Positions 36,943 through 49,130 are shown, counted from the stretch's first letter. The stretch is 64,000 bases of DNA from Adineta steineri (GCA_905250115.1 CAJNOI010000066.1:1-64000), one strand, 5' to 3'. Translations and numbers: made by a program. The notes: generated from the letters alone by a model not told the origin.

Positions 36943-38906
36943 TTCAAATATTTGACTTCGATTTATATTTTATTCAAGAGTGATTTCTAGTTTTTAGTTC
37001 ACTATTACTATATATATTTATAATATTGAACTTTTTCACAAACATAAATATTTATTAATTATGTTCAAATCTTTAACATAATAGAAAGATATCGAATGAT
37101 TCTATTTCATTGAAATCTAACTATCAATTATTAAGGTATCATTACGATAAAAATACAAGACATATAGTTTTATTTAAACAATATTTGTTTCATCGGATAG
37201 TGATATATAATAATTAGAACCATGTTGAAATGATAACAAACAAGGAAACATGATCAACTAGAAAATCAAAAAAGGAGAAAGAGAGAAAAAAGATCACCAA
37301 CAACTCAAAAAAGACGAGGGAACGAAACGGATAAATGATGGACAAACAAATGAGATCAAGGGAAAGGCAAAAACATCACAAGAAACCTCGTCATACTTCT
37401 TTTTTTGCTGGTTGTTTAAGTTCTGTGTTTTATCATGATATTTTATATATATATATGAACGATAACGTCACTAAATGACACCTGCAGACGCTAACAATTT
37501 TTTTTTTGGAATTATTTATTTATTCAAATAATTTTTTGAATGAGTCAAACAGATTAGAAAAAATATAACTCAAATATGAAATATGATTGTTACTTCTGCC
37601 TAACAACGCCAATCATATTCCTTAATTGTTTTTTATTTTCTATAGTCAGTTTGACTTGGAGGAAATATTTATTTTCCATTATTAAGAAAAATTCCGTCGT
37701 TTACCAACATTTTTTTATTTTGATGCATTTAAAACCCTATGAATTCTTTTTCTCTTCTTCCTAATAACATTTTTTGTTTGTTGTTAACCTTGAAAATCTT
37801 TTTTTTTAATGTGTGCACAATTCTTTCGTAATAAAATACGTCATTGGTAGAAATAGTTATAAATGTTCTTACTTTATAAAATAAATAAAACGAATTATTC
37901 GACGATAAGAAGAACATACAGGCACAGATACACAATACACCTCGAGATTTAGAAGCTTTTTCAAATCATTTCATTGGAACAATTTCATTCTGGTAAGTTT
38001 TATATTAAAATTATTTGAAAAAATGTCAAACAAATTGAGTTATATTTAGATAGTAAATATATAATCGAAATATTCGCAAGTATTGAGGCATATAGAAAGT
38101 CGAATACTAATATTTTATGTTATTCGTAAGAATATCAAATTCACCTTCTTTCAAACAGAAATGCTCATGACGGCACGGCAATGGCTAGTTTTCAAGCGCG
38201 ATAGACATCTTTGAATCAGAATCCAATCATTAAAATACAACTAATTCAAATTCAATCGTTTTGAGTGAAAGACGTGAGGGTTCACATGCATTCGATAGAA
38301 AAATAAATGCAAGCATCCAAATACTATATCTTCGACTTTGACGATAGATAAAATATTTTTCTAATGCTAACACGTCTCAAAAAAATTTTCAAAGAGAAAA
38401 AATTCTATGTATTTGATATTACGATGTGTCGACCCGCCATATTTCTTTCAGCTCATGGGTAATTTACAGATACTACTGCCGACCAATGAACAAAGCCCAA
38501 ACATCGAATGCTCATGTTCGAATCTCATCTATAAATGTCATTTCGAGATTACGTTTGCATGAGACTTAAAGCCTATGTGTGATTACGAGTGGATTTTTCA
38601 ATTCGAATATGACTAAAAGGATAAGGCGAGGTTTAAGTACCGACTTTCTATTTATAAGATCAGAGATTAGATTTTCACTCAGGCTATGATCGTAAGTAAA
38701 GATGACAGTTTGCGATTTCTTGAGGGAGACGATGTGCAAATAAAATGCTGTTCTTAGTAATACATCCACACTCACATACTCTTTCACATTCCAGACGCAT
38801 TATCAAGATCAACAAATATTGAATTTTATTCTTGTGTTATAGATAAAAAAAAAGAATCTGGAATAATTTAATTAACTCCTTCGAATTATAAACAACGCCG
38901 TCGATA
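36943..38906. other. Intergenic, nothing firm
   Basis: Two kilobases without a supported gene. A purine-rich tract lies at 37255-37390 and an (AT)n tract near 37442. Near 38446-38530 an A-box-like TTCAGCTCATGGGT and a B-box-like GTTCGAATC occur 65-70 bp apart. They could be a worn tRNA-derived element, but the stems do not pair. Confidence 0.45.
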
Positions 38907-40990
38907 ATGAATCGTTTTAGTGATATTGATGTAACATTGAAAAGACTTCCAGCAGTTTATGGTTATCAAAATCAACAACTTGTTTCAATTGAAAAAGCTT
39001 TAGAACCTATTGAATCACAAATTAATGATTTAAAAGGTTATATAAAAACAGCTAAAAAATATTGTCATTACCCATCAGAACATGGTTTAACACGTGATGA
39101 ATCAGCTACTGTTTATATTTATACAATGGAATGGGATGAAACAAGTTTATATCGTCTTCTTAATAAAGCACTTAGAGATGAGAATAGACAAAATATTAAA
39201 ATATGGTTTCCTTATTTAAAATTATTCGATACGGCATTAGATAAATTACCAACTATGATAGAAAGTGTATGGAGAGGTATTCCTCTTGATATTGGAAAGA
39301 ATTTTACCAAAAATCAACTTTTAACATGGTGGACGGTTAGTTCTTGTTCATCTTCAGTTAATGTTATTAAAAGTTTTATCGGACATAATAAATCTTCAAC
39401 TCTTTTCTTAATTGAAACTATGAATGGAAAAAAAGTTTCTGGTTACACAGCATATGAAGGTGAAGATGAAATTGTTTTGAAAATTGGAACACAGTTTCGT
39501 GTTAAAAGCGATCCATTAGAACAGTCGAATCAGTCACATATTGTACATTTAATTGAAATTGATGATAACGATGATGATGATGAATTAGTAACATCGCCTA
39601 TGAAGAATTTAAGTGTCACATCAAATCCAAGAGCATCACGTGAGTTACTTTCATTCGTCCTTCATTAACCAACGAAAATCTTTAATTTTGAGAAAGAATA
39701 ATTTAATCGATTGAATTCGAATTAATGACAGATCATTAGTTTGAAACGAAAAGTCAAAAGAATCTGCACTTTTCATCAATCGATGGAAGATCTTAGCGAA
39801 CGCAAAGTTTTATGTGAGAAGTGTTTTCTCAAAATATTCCTTCAGAATGATTTTAGTTGGCGAAATTGAGAGAAAATCAAGGGTGAGGGTGTGGGTGCGG
39901 GTATAATTCTGAAACCCACACCCACACGCAACTTTTCGATTTTCATCGGGATTTTAATTTCTTCACTTTCCTTCGTCTCACTATTTCATTTCTACTTCAA
40001 ACTGGATGTGGGTCTGGGTAAAAGAAGAACACAGCACACACACCCACACCCTCAAGATTTCTTTGAAAAACTTTGTTAAAAAAGAGAATAATTCAATTTT
40101 TCTTTATACTTTTAGAACAAATCAAATGGAAACAAAATGGAATTATCTCTGCGGGGGGAAATGAAGAAGGAGATCAATTAAACCAACTGTCTTCTCCTAA
40201 TGGGATCTTTATTGATCATCACAACAATCTTTTTATTGCTGATTTCGGAAATCATCGTATTACCGAATGGAAACATGATTCGAACAATGTACAAATCATT
40301 GCTGGTGGAAACGATCAATTGTCTCGTCCAACAGATATTATTGTTGATAAACAAAATAATTCTTTGATCATTGCTGATACTGGGAACAGGCGAGTGATAA
40401 GATGGTCTCTACAAAATCAAAGAATACAACAAATTCTTATTTCGGATATTGATTGTTTTGGTTTGTCAATAGATAAAAATGGATTTATTTATGTTTCTGA
40501 TATTGTGAAAAATGACGTGAGACAATGGAAAGAAGGAGATGTAAATGGAATAGTTGTTGCAGGTGGAAATGAAAAAGGAAGTGATCACAATCAACTGAAT
40601 TGTCCTGGTTTTATCTTTGTCGATGATGATGATTCTCTTTATGTATCAGATTGGTACAATCATCGTGTGATGAAATGGGCAAAAAATGCAAAAGAAGGAA
40701 TTATTGTTGCTGGTGGAAAAGGAAAAGGATCTAGCCTCAAACAATTGTCTGAACCACAAGGAGTAATCGTTGATCATTTAGGTCAAATCTATGTGGCAGA
40801 TGGTGGAAATCATCGAGTAATGCGTTGGTGTCAAGGAGCTAAAGAAGGCGAAATTATTGTTGGTAAAAATGGTCAAGGAGATGAATCAAATCAATTGAAT
40901 AATCCATATGGTTTGTCGTTTGATGATGAAGAGAATCTTTATGTTGTTGATTGGGGAAATCATCGAATCATGAAATATGAAAAGAAATGA
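38907..40990 (+). CDS. ADP-ribosyltransferase fused to NHL beta-propeller
   Basis: Exon 1 is 38907-39639 and exon 2 is 40116-40990. They are joined in phase 1 across a 476-nt intron, giving 535 residues. Residues 60-215 are an ART domain with Arg123 (VWRGI), the serines of WWTVSSCSSS near 145, and Glu186/Glu188 in EGEDEIVL, so the R-S-ExE set is present. An acidic linker (DDNDDDDE, about 225) precedes the splice. Exon 2 encodes about six NHL repeats of the type GGNxxGxxxNQLxxPxG, FVDDDDSLYVSDWYNHRV and MKW, closing a beta-propeller at the C terminus. ARTs transfer ADP-ribose from NAD+; the propeller should choose the target. There is no signal peptide. The NHL exon is nearly the same module as those at 42584 and 49439. 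The fusion rests on matching splice phase and needs a transcript. Confidence 0.7.
39876..40058. repeat. Two TGTGGG palindromes inside the ART-NHL intron
   Basis: The first, about 39879-39932, has arms AGGGTGAGGGTGTGGGTG and CCCACACCCACACGC. The second, about 40003-40056, begins GGATGTGGGTCTGGGTAAAA, has the loop motif GAAGAACACAGC, and ends CACACCCACACCCTCAAG. Both lie wholly within the intron 39640-40115. Confidence 0.8.
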
Positions 40991-41936
40991 ATTGATTAAA
41001 AATTCCTTTTTTTATCAAATAAATTTTGTGAAAATAAAATGATTAAAATCTCTGAAAATTCAGTCAATGATTTGATAATTGTTTTATACAAATCTCAAAG
41101 GTGAACAGCTATGGATTTATGTGAACTGAGTATAGGAGTGAGTGTTAGTGTGGATGAGATAAATATAATACTCACACCCATCCTCAAGATTTTTTTTTCT
41201 TCATTAGAGTATGTGGGTGTGGGTGTGGATTAAGAGTGTAAATAATCACACCCATATCCACCCTCGAGAATCTAGATGAGTATTAGTGCGACATGAATAT
41301 AATTTCGTCACTGATTCTCACCCTCAACAAAATAATCATTTTATCAAAAGTATGCAATAGAACAACTTCATAGGTAATGTTTTGTTTATCGTAACAATTA
41401 ATAAAAGAGAAAAAACAGTCGTTAATAGTTGACAGCAATCAAAAGAAAAACAAATTTCAAATTTTCTCTAATCTACAATTGTATGGCTATTAATATTTTA
41501 TCGAGAATCTCAACATGTGATTGACCTTAATGTCCGAAACAAGAAAAATTCTCGAGTTTATTATTCACGAAGACATGTATGGACACATCAAATAGAACGA
41601 TTAAAATAATTTAAATATCAATACGAAAAGTGAAACACTAATGGATTGCATACAATCCTGGACAACTTTCGAAGCCAAAGATGATCTTAACTAAACACAT
41701 TAAAGTTGATTTTAATGGGAATCTAATAGAATCCATCGATTAACAGGCAAAAACAAACATTCACTCTCTTGTTAAAGAGATGTTTTTTGTGTATGCCTTT
41801 GAATATGAAACATTCTTTTATTGAGTGTCTCAGGTGAAAGAAGGTCGTCGTTAATAAATTCATAAGATACAGTGATCATGCGTGTAAGTAAAACGTTAAA
41901 GATGGATTCTAGTAAATTTATTTGTTTCTTTTTATT
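40991..41936. other. Intergenic with two TGTGGG palindromes
   Basis: Palindromes lie at about 41131-41190 (GAGTGTTAGTGTGGATG, ending in CACACCCATCCTCAAG) and 41208-41277 (TATGTGGGTGTGGGTGTGG, ending in CACCCATATCCACCCTCGAG). No gene is supported between the ART-NHL gene and the membrane protein that starts at 41937. Confidence 0.6.
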
Positions 41937-42494
41937 ATGCAGAGACTCAATGTGCATGAATTGGAAAATGCTAATTCGTCAACGTCAAACATAAATTCTA
42001 TACAGGTCAGTCAATACTTGTTTTTCTCTACTGATTTTTCAACGTATCATAGAAAGAACATATTTCCAACAGGCCCCTTGACAAAACTGAGAAAATGTAT
42101 AAATATTAAAAAAGAAGATAGAAACAAAGACAGTTGACGTGAAATCTGATGAGAATGAGTAAGAGTGAATTTCAATTATTTATTTTTATGTATAGAACAA
42201 AGTGCAACCATCGAATATTCAGACGAACATAGACAATATCCCATCTATTCCATCAATCTTTGCTTCAAGGTCAGTATCTTTACATAATAATAATGCTTCT
42301 GATCATCTTGTTTGTATATTTTAACAGATATGATGGAAAAGAAAAGATGAAAAAAAGAAAGAAACTCATAAAGATGCTTCTAATTACTTTGGGAATCTGC
42401 AGTGGTCTAGGTATTGCAGCCGCAGCTATCGCGGTACCTATACAAGTTATGAATAGCCGAAGTAGTAATTCCGATGCATCGGCAACAATAGTTG
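41937..42494 (+). CDS. 5' part of a type II membrane protein (cut by gap)
   Basis: Exons 41937-42005, 42196-42269 and 42328-42494 join in frame. They encode a short polar N terminus (MQRLNVHELENANSSTSNIN), a basic cluster (KEKMKKRKKLIK), one membrane helix (MLLITLGICSGLGIAAAAIA) and the start of an outside Ser/Asn-rich stalk. The last exon ends at a GTAAGT donor in phase 1, and the sequence then reaches the 10-N gap. The topology matches the PAN-domain protein at 58372-59702: cytosolic tail, basic stop, helix, then Ser/Thr-rich stalk. The extracellular domain is missing here. The start is the ATG at 41937, but an upstream exon is possible because the codon sits on an acceptor-like TTATGCAG. 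Confidence 0.55.
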
Positions 42495-42573
42495 GTAAGT
42501 AGTAGGAAAATAGAGGTGTGATCTAGTGCCATCCAAATGTAGGGTATGGCTGCGAATGAGAATACAAAAAAAA

Positions 42574-42583
42574 NNNNNNNNNN
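42574..42583. other. Assembly gap (10 N)
   Basis: Ten N. To the left the membrane-protein gene (+) is unfinished. To the right the last blade of an NHL gene (-) is missing. Two unfinished genes meeting tail to tail suggests missing sequence or a wrong join. Confidence 0.95.
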
Positions 42584-45500
42584 ACCATTTCCACCAACAA
42601 CAATTTCACCTTCTTCTTTTCCTTCACACCAACGCATTATTCGATGATTCTCTTCATCTGCCACATAGATTTGACCAAAATCATCAACAACTACTCCTTC
42701 AGGATGATACAACTGATTAAGATTTTCTCCATAATCATTTCCGCCAGCCACAATTGTTCCTTCTTTTGCATCTTTTCTCCATTTCATCACACGATGATTA
42801 TCTCTATCTGGTACATAAACAGATTGATCTTCATCAACAAAGATAAAACGAGGAGAATTGAGTTGATTGAGTTGATCTCCTTTTCCATTTCCGCCTGCTA
42901 CTACAATTCCTTCGTTGTTGTATTCTCCAATTCTCCATCGTCTCACTTCATTCTTCACCCAATCAGAAACATAAAGAAATCCATGTTTATCAATTGCCAA
43001 ACCATAACAGTAAATATTTTCAATGAGAATTTGTTGAGTTTGATTCATCCATTGAATTACTCGTCCGTTTCCATAATCAGCAACAATGATTGAATAATTT
43101 TGTTGATCAACAATCACATCTGTTGGATAATACAATTGATCCATTTGATTTTCCTTGCCATTTCCACTTGCAATGATTTGTCCTTCTTTTGCATTGTATT
43201 TCCATTCAACAATACGATGATTATAATGATCAGCAATGAAAATATTTTTGCTTTCATCAATGAAGATTCCAGAAGGGTAATAGAGTTGATTTAATTGTTG
43301 TCCTTGTCCATTTCCACCAGCCACAGTGATGGCATTTTGTTTCCATTTAAGATTGATCTTATCTAAAACGGATGAAATTTATAGGTTCATATATCTTGAG
43401 ACTGTAGATAAGAATGCTGCATCGATCATCCACCGAGATCCACTTACTTTCCACTGGGTGTGTGGGTGTGAGTGATGGTTGGTGTTTCTTGTTCATTCTT
43501 ACCGTCACCCTCACCTACACCACCTCACTCTCAGGATTTTTTCTTAACCACAGTATGCCGATATTGATATATCCCTCTCAAAGGTATATCCAAGTGTCCC
43601 CCTTTTTTTCATCTTTAGCGTGTGTCTTTTGTTTGTTCATATGTCCAACTCTCGTTCTCTCATCTAGCTGTACTTGTGTTGTAAGCGAGCTAGTCACATT
43701 CTGGACATATGGAGTCATCAACAAACATCGCAGTGAGGGCAGCGGTAAAGCCACTCCTCCAGTTCGTCGTTACAACAGGTGTAACGAAGACTTCGGAACT
43801 AATGGCTGACAGTGTATCTATGTGTCCACGAAAACTAGTCGATTGTCACAGCAATCATTGTTGCAAGTTTCTCTGCTTGTAAAATACATGTGCACATCAA
43901 AGAAAAATAACAGATCACAAAAGAAGAAAACGATTTACCAAAATGTAATAACGATAAAAGATAAGAGATCGTCTGCTCGACTCGAGTACACGGAAGATAG
44001 CTGGTTACAGAATTTAGACGAATACGTTTTCGGTGTAAAGTCTTTTTATTGTATATAGAGTTTTCAGCGGTGGGCATTAGAGAGCTATGAGTTTGGATGC
44101 ATAGATTAAACTTCAGATCCGATTTGCATTCAGATTGGGGTCAACTTTATATTGGTTGTATTCTGTAAATAACCAATAAATAGCTGAAATTTTGATCCTT
44201 TACTTAGTCTAGCAGATATAGAGTGTCAGATGTTACTGAAAAAATAATTCAGATATGATCCGGGTCCGAGTCTATAGAAACGTGAATCCACAGCTGTGTA
44301 GTGGACATCGGTTCTATGATGCAAATAATAGGATTTATATAAGCAGTTTCTTTAATCTCCTTAAGAACTTTTCCGAGGGATAATGGTTATCGACATGAAG
44401 TAAAGGTGTAATTAGCATTCATTTATTCTGATCTCTCTTATGTTGGCGCTAATCCTGCGAGTACGAATCAAAATGTTGCCCAGTTTGTTTTTGTTAAGAT
44501 GAGAAGCTCAACAAAATTCATCATCAAGTTAGATGTTCTTATATTGATTATTCCTTTCGTGATATTTAGCGAGTTGAAAAAGCAGTAATTCAAAGCTCAC
44601 CTGGCTGCGAAGTGGTGGATGTAGTTGAAGTTGTAGTTGTAATTAAAGTTGGGTTTGTTGTAGTATTGGACACTATTCATTAAGATAAAATATTTATGTA
44701 AGCGAAATACTTAGTTTTTAGTCTATTTTAGAATGGGAGATGAGTTCGGTAAGTCTCAGTTTTGAATATATTTCAAGCAGAGTTCCAAAATAGTGCAATA
44801 CTATAAAACAGGGTGAAAATCAAATTTATTTTTTAAAAAACTGCTTTTGATGGTAAGGTTCTTTATATATGTAAACTCGCAAGCAGAATGCTCAGACCAA
44901 ACGCTCGGTGCGTCACTATGTCTTGTTCGATAAAAGAGCAATATATTCTGCATTTATGACTAATAAATATCGTCTCGAAGATGACCAGAAGTAACAGCTT
45001 TTCTTCAAAACTACAATTCAGTTAATCTGCTCTTTCAAGAAACCGTCGAATTTTCTTTTCTATTCGCACAACATCGTTGACTATCTGTGCGAGAGTTGTG
45101 TGAATGATGAAGAAGTGCCTTTCAAGAACACTTCGAATATCACTTGAATTTGTAGATCGGTATTTATTCTCTTACTTGTCATCGTTGGACAATATGGTTC
45201 ACCGGCTATCGAAATCGGATAACAAATAGGATGTGCATGGCATATAGGATGATGCACACAGATGTGACCAGGTTCATAACAAACGTTGTTTGAAGATGCA
45301 CATGGAACAAATCCAGAACAGGGCAGATGCTTAAATCCGCAAATACCAGCGTTAATAGCACCTGGCATGTGCATACAGCCGCAGGCACTATTCAGTGAGC
45401 ATTGACCATACTGAGAAATTCCATGACACATTAGAGAATTCACTCGAATTATTGGCATGCTAAATAAATAAAGAGTAAAACAAGAATCAAAGTAGTGAGC

Positions 45501-45599
45501 CTTGAACGAAAGATTCTTCATCGTTTGCTAAGGAAGAAAAAAAAGACTATATTACCTGAAAAAAACGAATAACAAACATTGAATTGCTGTTGGATTCAT
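42584..45599 (-). CDS. Secreted Cys-rich protein with NHL beta-propeller (3' end cut by gap)
   Basis: Minus-strand exons 45599-45556, 45459-45176, 44672-44601 and 43362-42584 join with consistent phases. Exon 1 and the start of exon 2 give a signal peptide (MNPTAIQCLLFVFF, then SMPIIRVNS). Exon 2 encodes one cysteine-rich module: CHGISQYGQCSLNSACGC, GICGFKHLPCSGFVPC, CYEPGHICVHHPIC and HPICYP. Exon 3 is a threonine stalk (TTTTSTTSTTSQP). Exon 4 enters in phase 1 and encodes NHL repeats with the same first residues (KWKQNAITVAGGNG) as the gene at 49439. The frame is open to the N gap, so the final NHL blade and stop are missing. The protein is probably extracellular. The 1.24-kb intron between exons 3 and 4 is long for this window and could hide small exons. 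Confidence 0.6.
43451..43537. repeat. TGTGGG palindrome in the intron before the NHL exon
   Basis: The left arm is ACTGGGTGTGTGGGTGTGAG and the right arm CACCCTCACCTACACCACC, ending in CTCTCAGG. It lies in the intron 43363-44600 of the secreted NHL gene. Confidence 0.65.
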
Positions 45600-47130
45600 A
45601 GCTTGTGTTGAATTGAAACAAAATCGTATCGGTATCCTTTATATAATTATATCTAATACGTAGGTACTCTTTTTTTCTTTCACCGAAAATCAAGCGACGC
45701 ACGACTTAAACTTTTAACACCCAGAAATTCGATATTACTTTAATATTTTCTCATATACTTATTCTTTTCTCCGATAAAATAAGTTTCGCTGAAAAAAAAG
45801 CGCTATGATAATAACATTTGATTGATATCTGAGAAGGATAAAGGGGGCGAGGGACTAAAGCTCGTTTCGATGGATGTGAGTGTAGGTGTGGATGAACAAG
45901 CCACCAATGCCCAACCAACACTCACACTCGTCCTTGTTTGACAAGAAAAAAGAGTTTCAAATTTATATTTTTTAAACATCAAAATTTTGGATAGAGAGAT
46001 TTTTTATTGAGAGACATTTTATTTTTGAAACAAACTGACAAATATTTAATTTAAAGAGAAAAGAAATGAAATTGAAAATGAGAAAAGATTTTGTTGATAC
46101 TTTTTTGTTGGATAAATTTGATAATGAAAAAAACGAAAATAATTTTAATTAAAAAGTTTGTATAAAATAAAATAAAATAAAGTAAATTTCATTCTTTGAT
46201 TTTTAATAATCTATTTGATTTTGTTATTTATTTGAATTTACCATGTTTTATAGGAATATCTAGAAAAATATTCTTATCAAACCTGTCAATAAGAATAAAA
46301 TCTTTTTTAAACAATAATGAAAAATTTCTCAAAACTCGACATTTTTATATTTGTCTTTTATTTAATGAAATTTATAAATATAGAACGTCTCTTAATTTCA
46401 TTATGATAATTAACATATTGAAAATATCAAAGAATAAAGAAAAAAATAGTAAAAGGGTGTGGGTGGTGATGATCAATGATTTTATTTAAAAACATATGAT
46501 TATTCATATAATTCTTAAGAAAAGTACATTTTTATGATAAAACTATAAATAATTTAGATGTTTTTTTGAGAAATTCTTGATATACTTATTGTTTTTTTTT
46601 AAACCACAAAATAAAAAAACCTTACTCGAGACGAATAAAATGGTCATATGATTATTTTACATTGATGCATTCTAAAAAATTTTACTATAGAAAGATAGCC
46701 CGTCTTTTTCTCTACAAAATCACATAATTTGATGAATTATTATATATAAGTTTGTCATAGAAAAAGATCCATCTTTGATAAAGGGTCGAAACTTACGAAA
46801 CACCCTTTATGGCATCGACAGAGTGAATCGTTTATCACGTGTAGAAGTTTAATCATGGATGTTGTTCGAGGATTACAAGCCAGTTCAACGATTATGGCCA
46901 GTTGTAAAACCTGATAAATATTCGTAAATAATTTTACTGAAATTTTAACAACGAAATTAATTTCTTTATTATTCTAGATATACATCTGATGCATGGTAAG
47001 TGTCGACAACAAATACCAACAGTCGGAAGTAGTTAGTGATAGTTTATTTTAAAAAAAAGTATTCATAATATCTTGATCTGACGGAAATAATATTTATCGA
47101 TAAATATTTCTGTTATTCATAGAATCTAGA
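45600..47130. other. Intergenic with one palindrome
   Basis: A TGTGGG-type palindrome lies at about 45845-45942 (GATGTGAGTGTAGGTGTGG, ending in ACACTCACACTCGTCC), and a lone G-rich arm AGGGTGTGGGTGG at 46455-46467. No gene is supported; the 46196-46489 frame is AT-rich and featureless. Confidence 0.5.
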
Positions 47131-47174
47131 ATGCAATTAATCTACCTATTGGTAATTATTTACTTCTCTTTCGT

Positions 47175-47789
47175 GTGTTTAATGCAAACATATCATTAGC
47201 GATAATATTGCTATTGTTTCATGTGCTTGTCCTTCGCCCAGAAAATTCTCTTCTTTCTTTCTCATGTGATTTTGATCATTCGACTATGGGTGATCTGGTT
47301 AACGCCAAATCGACTACTACATCTGCAAATCATTTCACAATATTTACTGGTGATACAGTACCAAATAAGCATCTTGGCCCAACACGAGATCATACAAGTA
47401 ATTCAACCACAGGTGATTTTCTCCATTGGAATCCACAATATCCATTAACTGTCAAAGATATTGATCACGCATTCATTTTAAAAACCATTGTATTCGATTA
47501 TGATATGTTAAATTCTTGTGAAGTAACACTGAATATTTATGTCACTAATTCTGTTTCAGTACCGATATCAGTTGCTTTTAATGATACAGAATTCGATCAA
47601 TGTAGCATTCTTCCACCAACGACAATTTCGACAATAACAACAACTATAACACAATCATCTTTAACGATATCAACATCAGCATTTGCTTCAACAACTCGAA
47701 GTAATGCTCATCAAGTATTGTCGTCAACTGCAACTGAGTTGATGTTGATGATATGTCGAAGAGACTTTTATCGAAGTTTAATAACTTAA
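47175..47789 (+). CDS. MAM-like domain fragment with Thr-rich stalk
   Basis: An open stretch begins with a hydrophobic segment (ISLAIILLLFHVLVL) and continues FSCDFDHSTMGDLVN, FTIFTGDTVPNKHLGP and TRDHTSNSTTGDF. This resembles the first half of a MAM domain. A Ser/Thr-rich stretch (TTISTITTTITQSSLTIS) follows, and then a stop. No in-frame ATG opens it; the frame start at 47175 is a GTG. An ATG at 47131 begins another frame, which suggests a missed exon or a frameshift. The second half of MAM is not recognisable. It could be a truncated cell-surface protein gene or a pseudogene. Confidence 0.4.
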   Translation: MFNANISLAIILLLFHVLVLRPENSLLSFSCDFDHSTMGDLVNAKSTTTSANHFTIFTGDTVPNKHLGPTRDHTSNSTTGDFLHWNPQYPLTVKDIDHAFILKTIVFDYDMLNSCEVTLNIYVTNSVSVPISVAFNDTEFDQCSILPPTTISTITTTITQSSLTISTSAFASTTRSNAHQVLSSTATELMLMICRRDFYRSLIT

Positions 47790-47973
47790 ATATTAGATTT
47801 TTCCTTTCTGTTTAATTATTTCGTTTTTTAATCTATAATAACATTAAAATAAATTATTTTAGAAAAACAATCCTCCGATGGCATGTTATATTTGGATTTC
47901 TTATAAATAACTAAATAGAAAACATAATAGTCGAAAATCAATATCAACGAAGAAAAAGCGAATCCATTTTTCT

Positions 47974-48118
47974 TGAGGGTGTGGGTGTGGGCGTTGATGT
48001 GAGTGTGGTGTGTGGGTGTAGGTGTAGGTGTGGGTGTGGGTGTGGTGTGTGTGTGAATATTATTTGTGGCATATAACACACTCACACCCACACCCACACC
48101 CTCACCCTCACCCTCAAG
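47974..48118. repeat. Largest TGTGGG palindrome in the window
   Basis: About 145 bp. It starts TTGAGGGTGTGGGTGTGGG, continues through several diverged units (GTGGTGTGTGGGTGTAGGTG), passes a short loop (AATATTATTTGTGGCATA) and ends with a long complementary arm, CACACCCACACCCACACCCT, followed by CACCCTCACCCTCAAG. It sits 3 bp beyond the stop codon of the four-TM gene at 48122-48547, between two convergent genes. Confidence 0.85.
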
Positions 48119-48121
48119 TAT

Positions 48122-48547
48122 TTATAATGTTTGTTTTATCTTATTCATTTTACTATTTGCTTCATACCATAAAGCTGCTCCAGTTGTTAATGCTCCAATC
48201 AACTCCCAGATTGCCACACCAATAAAACCTCCTGGTGCATGACCATTCTTAATAGCCAAAATGAACACAGTAACTGTTACTAATCGAAAAACAACAGTAA
48301 ATTGATAGAATTTTGTCCATTGATTCCATGCTGCTAGTAAATAATAAATACCCATATTAAGTGAAGCCATCGATGAGCAAAGTAGAAATGCTATGGTATA
48401 ATCACCATTTTGACGCGTTGATCGATCAAGAACAATAAAGTTCATTAGGTTTAAAATTGTTTCAGGGCTTATTAAACCAAGTAGACCTACTAAGATAGCC
48501 AGTAAACCAAAGACGAATATGGTCCAGTCAGATACAGTTCGAAGCAT
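48122..48547 (-). CDS. Four-TM membrane protein, family not recognised
   Basis: Single-exon, 141-residue protein with four hydrophobic segments: about 10-30 (IFVFGLLAILVGLLGLI), 50-72 (IAFLLCSSMASLNMGIYYLL), 83-100 (VVFRLVTVTVFILAI) and 108-126 (FIGVAIWELIGALTTGAAL). The loops are short and the tail is basic (NSKMNKIKQTL). The spacing resembles small bacterial-type DoxX or DUF4345 proteins, but no diagnostic motif was found. The ATG at 48547 opens the frame. Its stop codon lies against the large palindrome. Confidence 0.65.
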   Translation of the reverse strand: MLRTVSDWTIFVFGLLAILVGLLGLISPETILNLMNFIVLDRSTRQNGDYTIAFLLCSSMASLNMGIYYLLAAWNQWTKFYQFTVVFRLVTVTVFILAIKNGHAPGGFIGVAIWELIGALTTGAALWYEANSKMNKIKQTL

Positions 48548-48868
48548 CCTGTTGCCCTATGATATGTAAAATGAAGTACAGAGTAAGTCATAAATATCTT
48601 TATGATAAAAAATGTGAGTATCCATTACGGCTCGAGCAAATGAGCTGATTATTTTTATCAGTGATAGAAGTATATTCCAGGTTTATATTTAGAAAGACTG
48701 TTTGTTAAGTATATTGTTCTTTTTCAACTTGTGAAGAAGGAAATTCTTTTTGTTGAGGTCAATAGTGATGCTTAAAAATGCTCTAGCCGTAATAGCGATA
48801 TTTAAACTTTTTATCGTAAAAATATTTATGGCTTACTACGTATATTCTTGGTGATACAATAAAGAAAA

Positions 48869-49130
48869 AACATACCAAAAAAAACGTTAGTGATGGTGTA
48901 ACTTGCTTTGGAAGGATGGAATATTTTTTTCTCGCGTGCGATTGAGTCGTTCTTTAATTTTTTTTCATCGTTCTGTTAGCGTTACGTGACAGAACGAGAG
49001 AACCCTCTCTATTTTTCATTCTATTCCTATCACGCCATGCAAACACTAACAACTACCAAAAGCAAAAAAAACAGAGGACAAACTTCGATTGAAAAATCAA
49101 ATCGTTGAAGTAATTTTTATCAAATTGAGG
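48869..49130. repeat. Copy 1 of a 260-bp direct repeat
   Basis: Highly similar to 52722-52980 in the same orientation. Shared words include ACGTTAGTGATGGTGTAACT, CAGAACGAGAGAA, CACTAACAACTACCAAAAGC, and TCGTTGAAGTAATTTTTATC at the end. Identity is about 85 per cent by eye. A TGTGGG palindrome (49127-49200) follows directly. No frame is conserved between the copies. Confidence 0.8.

Noticed and set aside
38446-38530. Possible tRNA gene or tRNA-derived SINE (A-box and B-box-like words)
   Set aside because: The T-stem and acceptor stem do not pair, the box spacing is long and no second copy was noticed. At most it is a worn relic.
42407-42573. Extension of the minus-strand NHL frame across the 10-N gap
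   Set aside because: Residues beyond the gap are unrelated to NHL and are the antisense of the plus-strand membrane-protein exon.
47828-48225. His-Pro/Thr-Pro repeat frames over the large palindrome
   Set aside because: They arise from the TGTGGG/CCCACA units on both strands; no conserved protein context.
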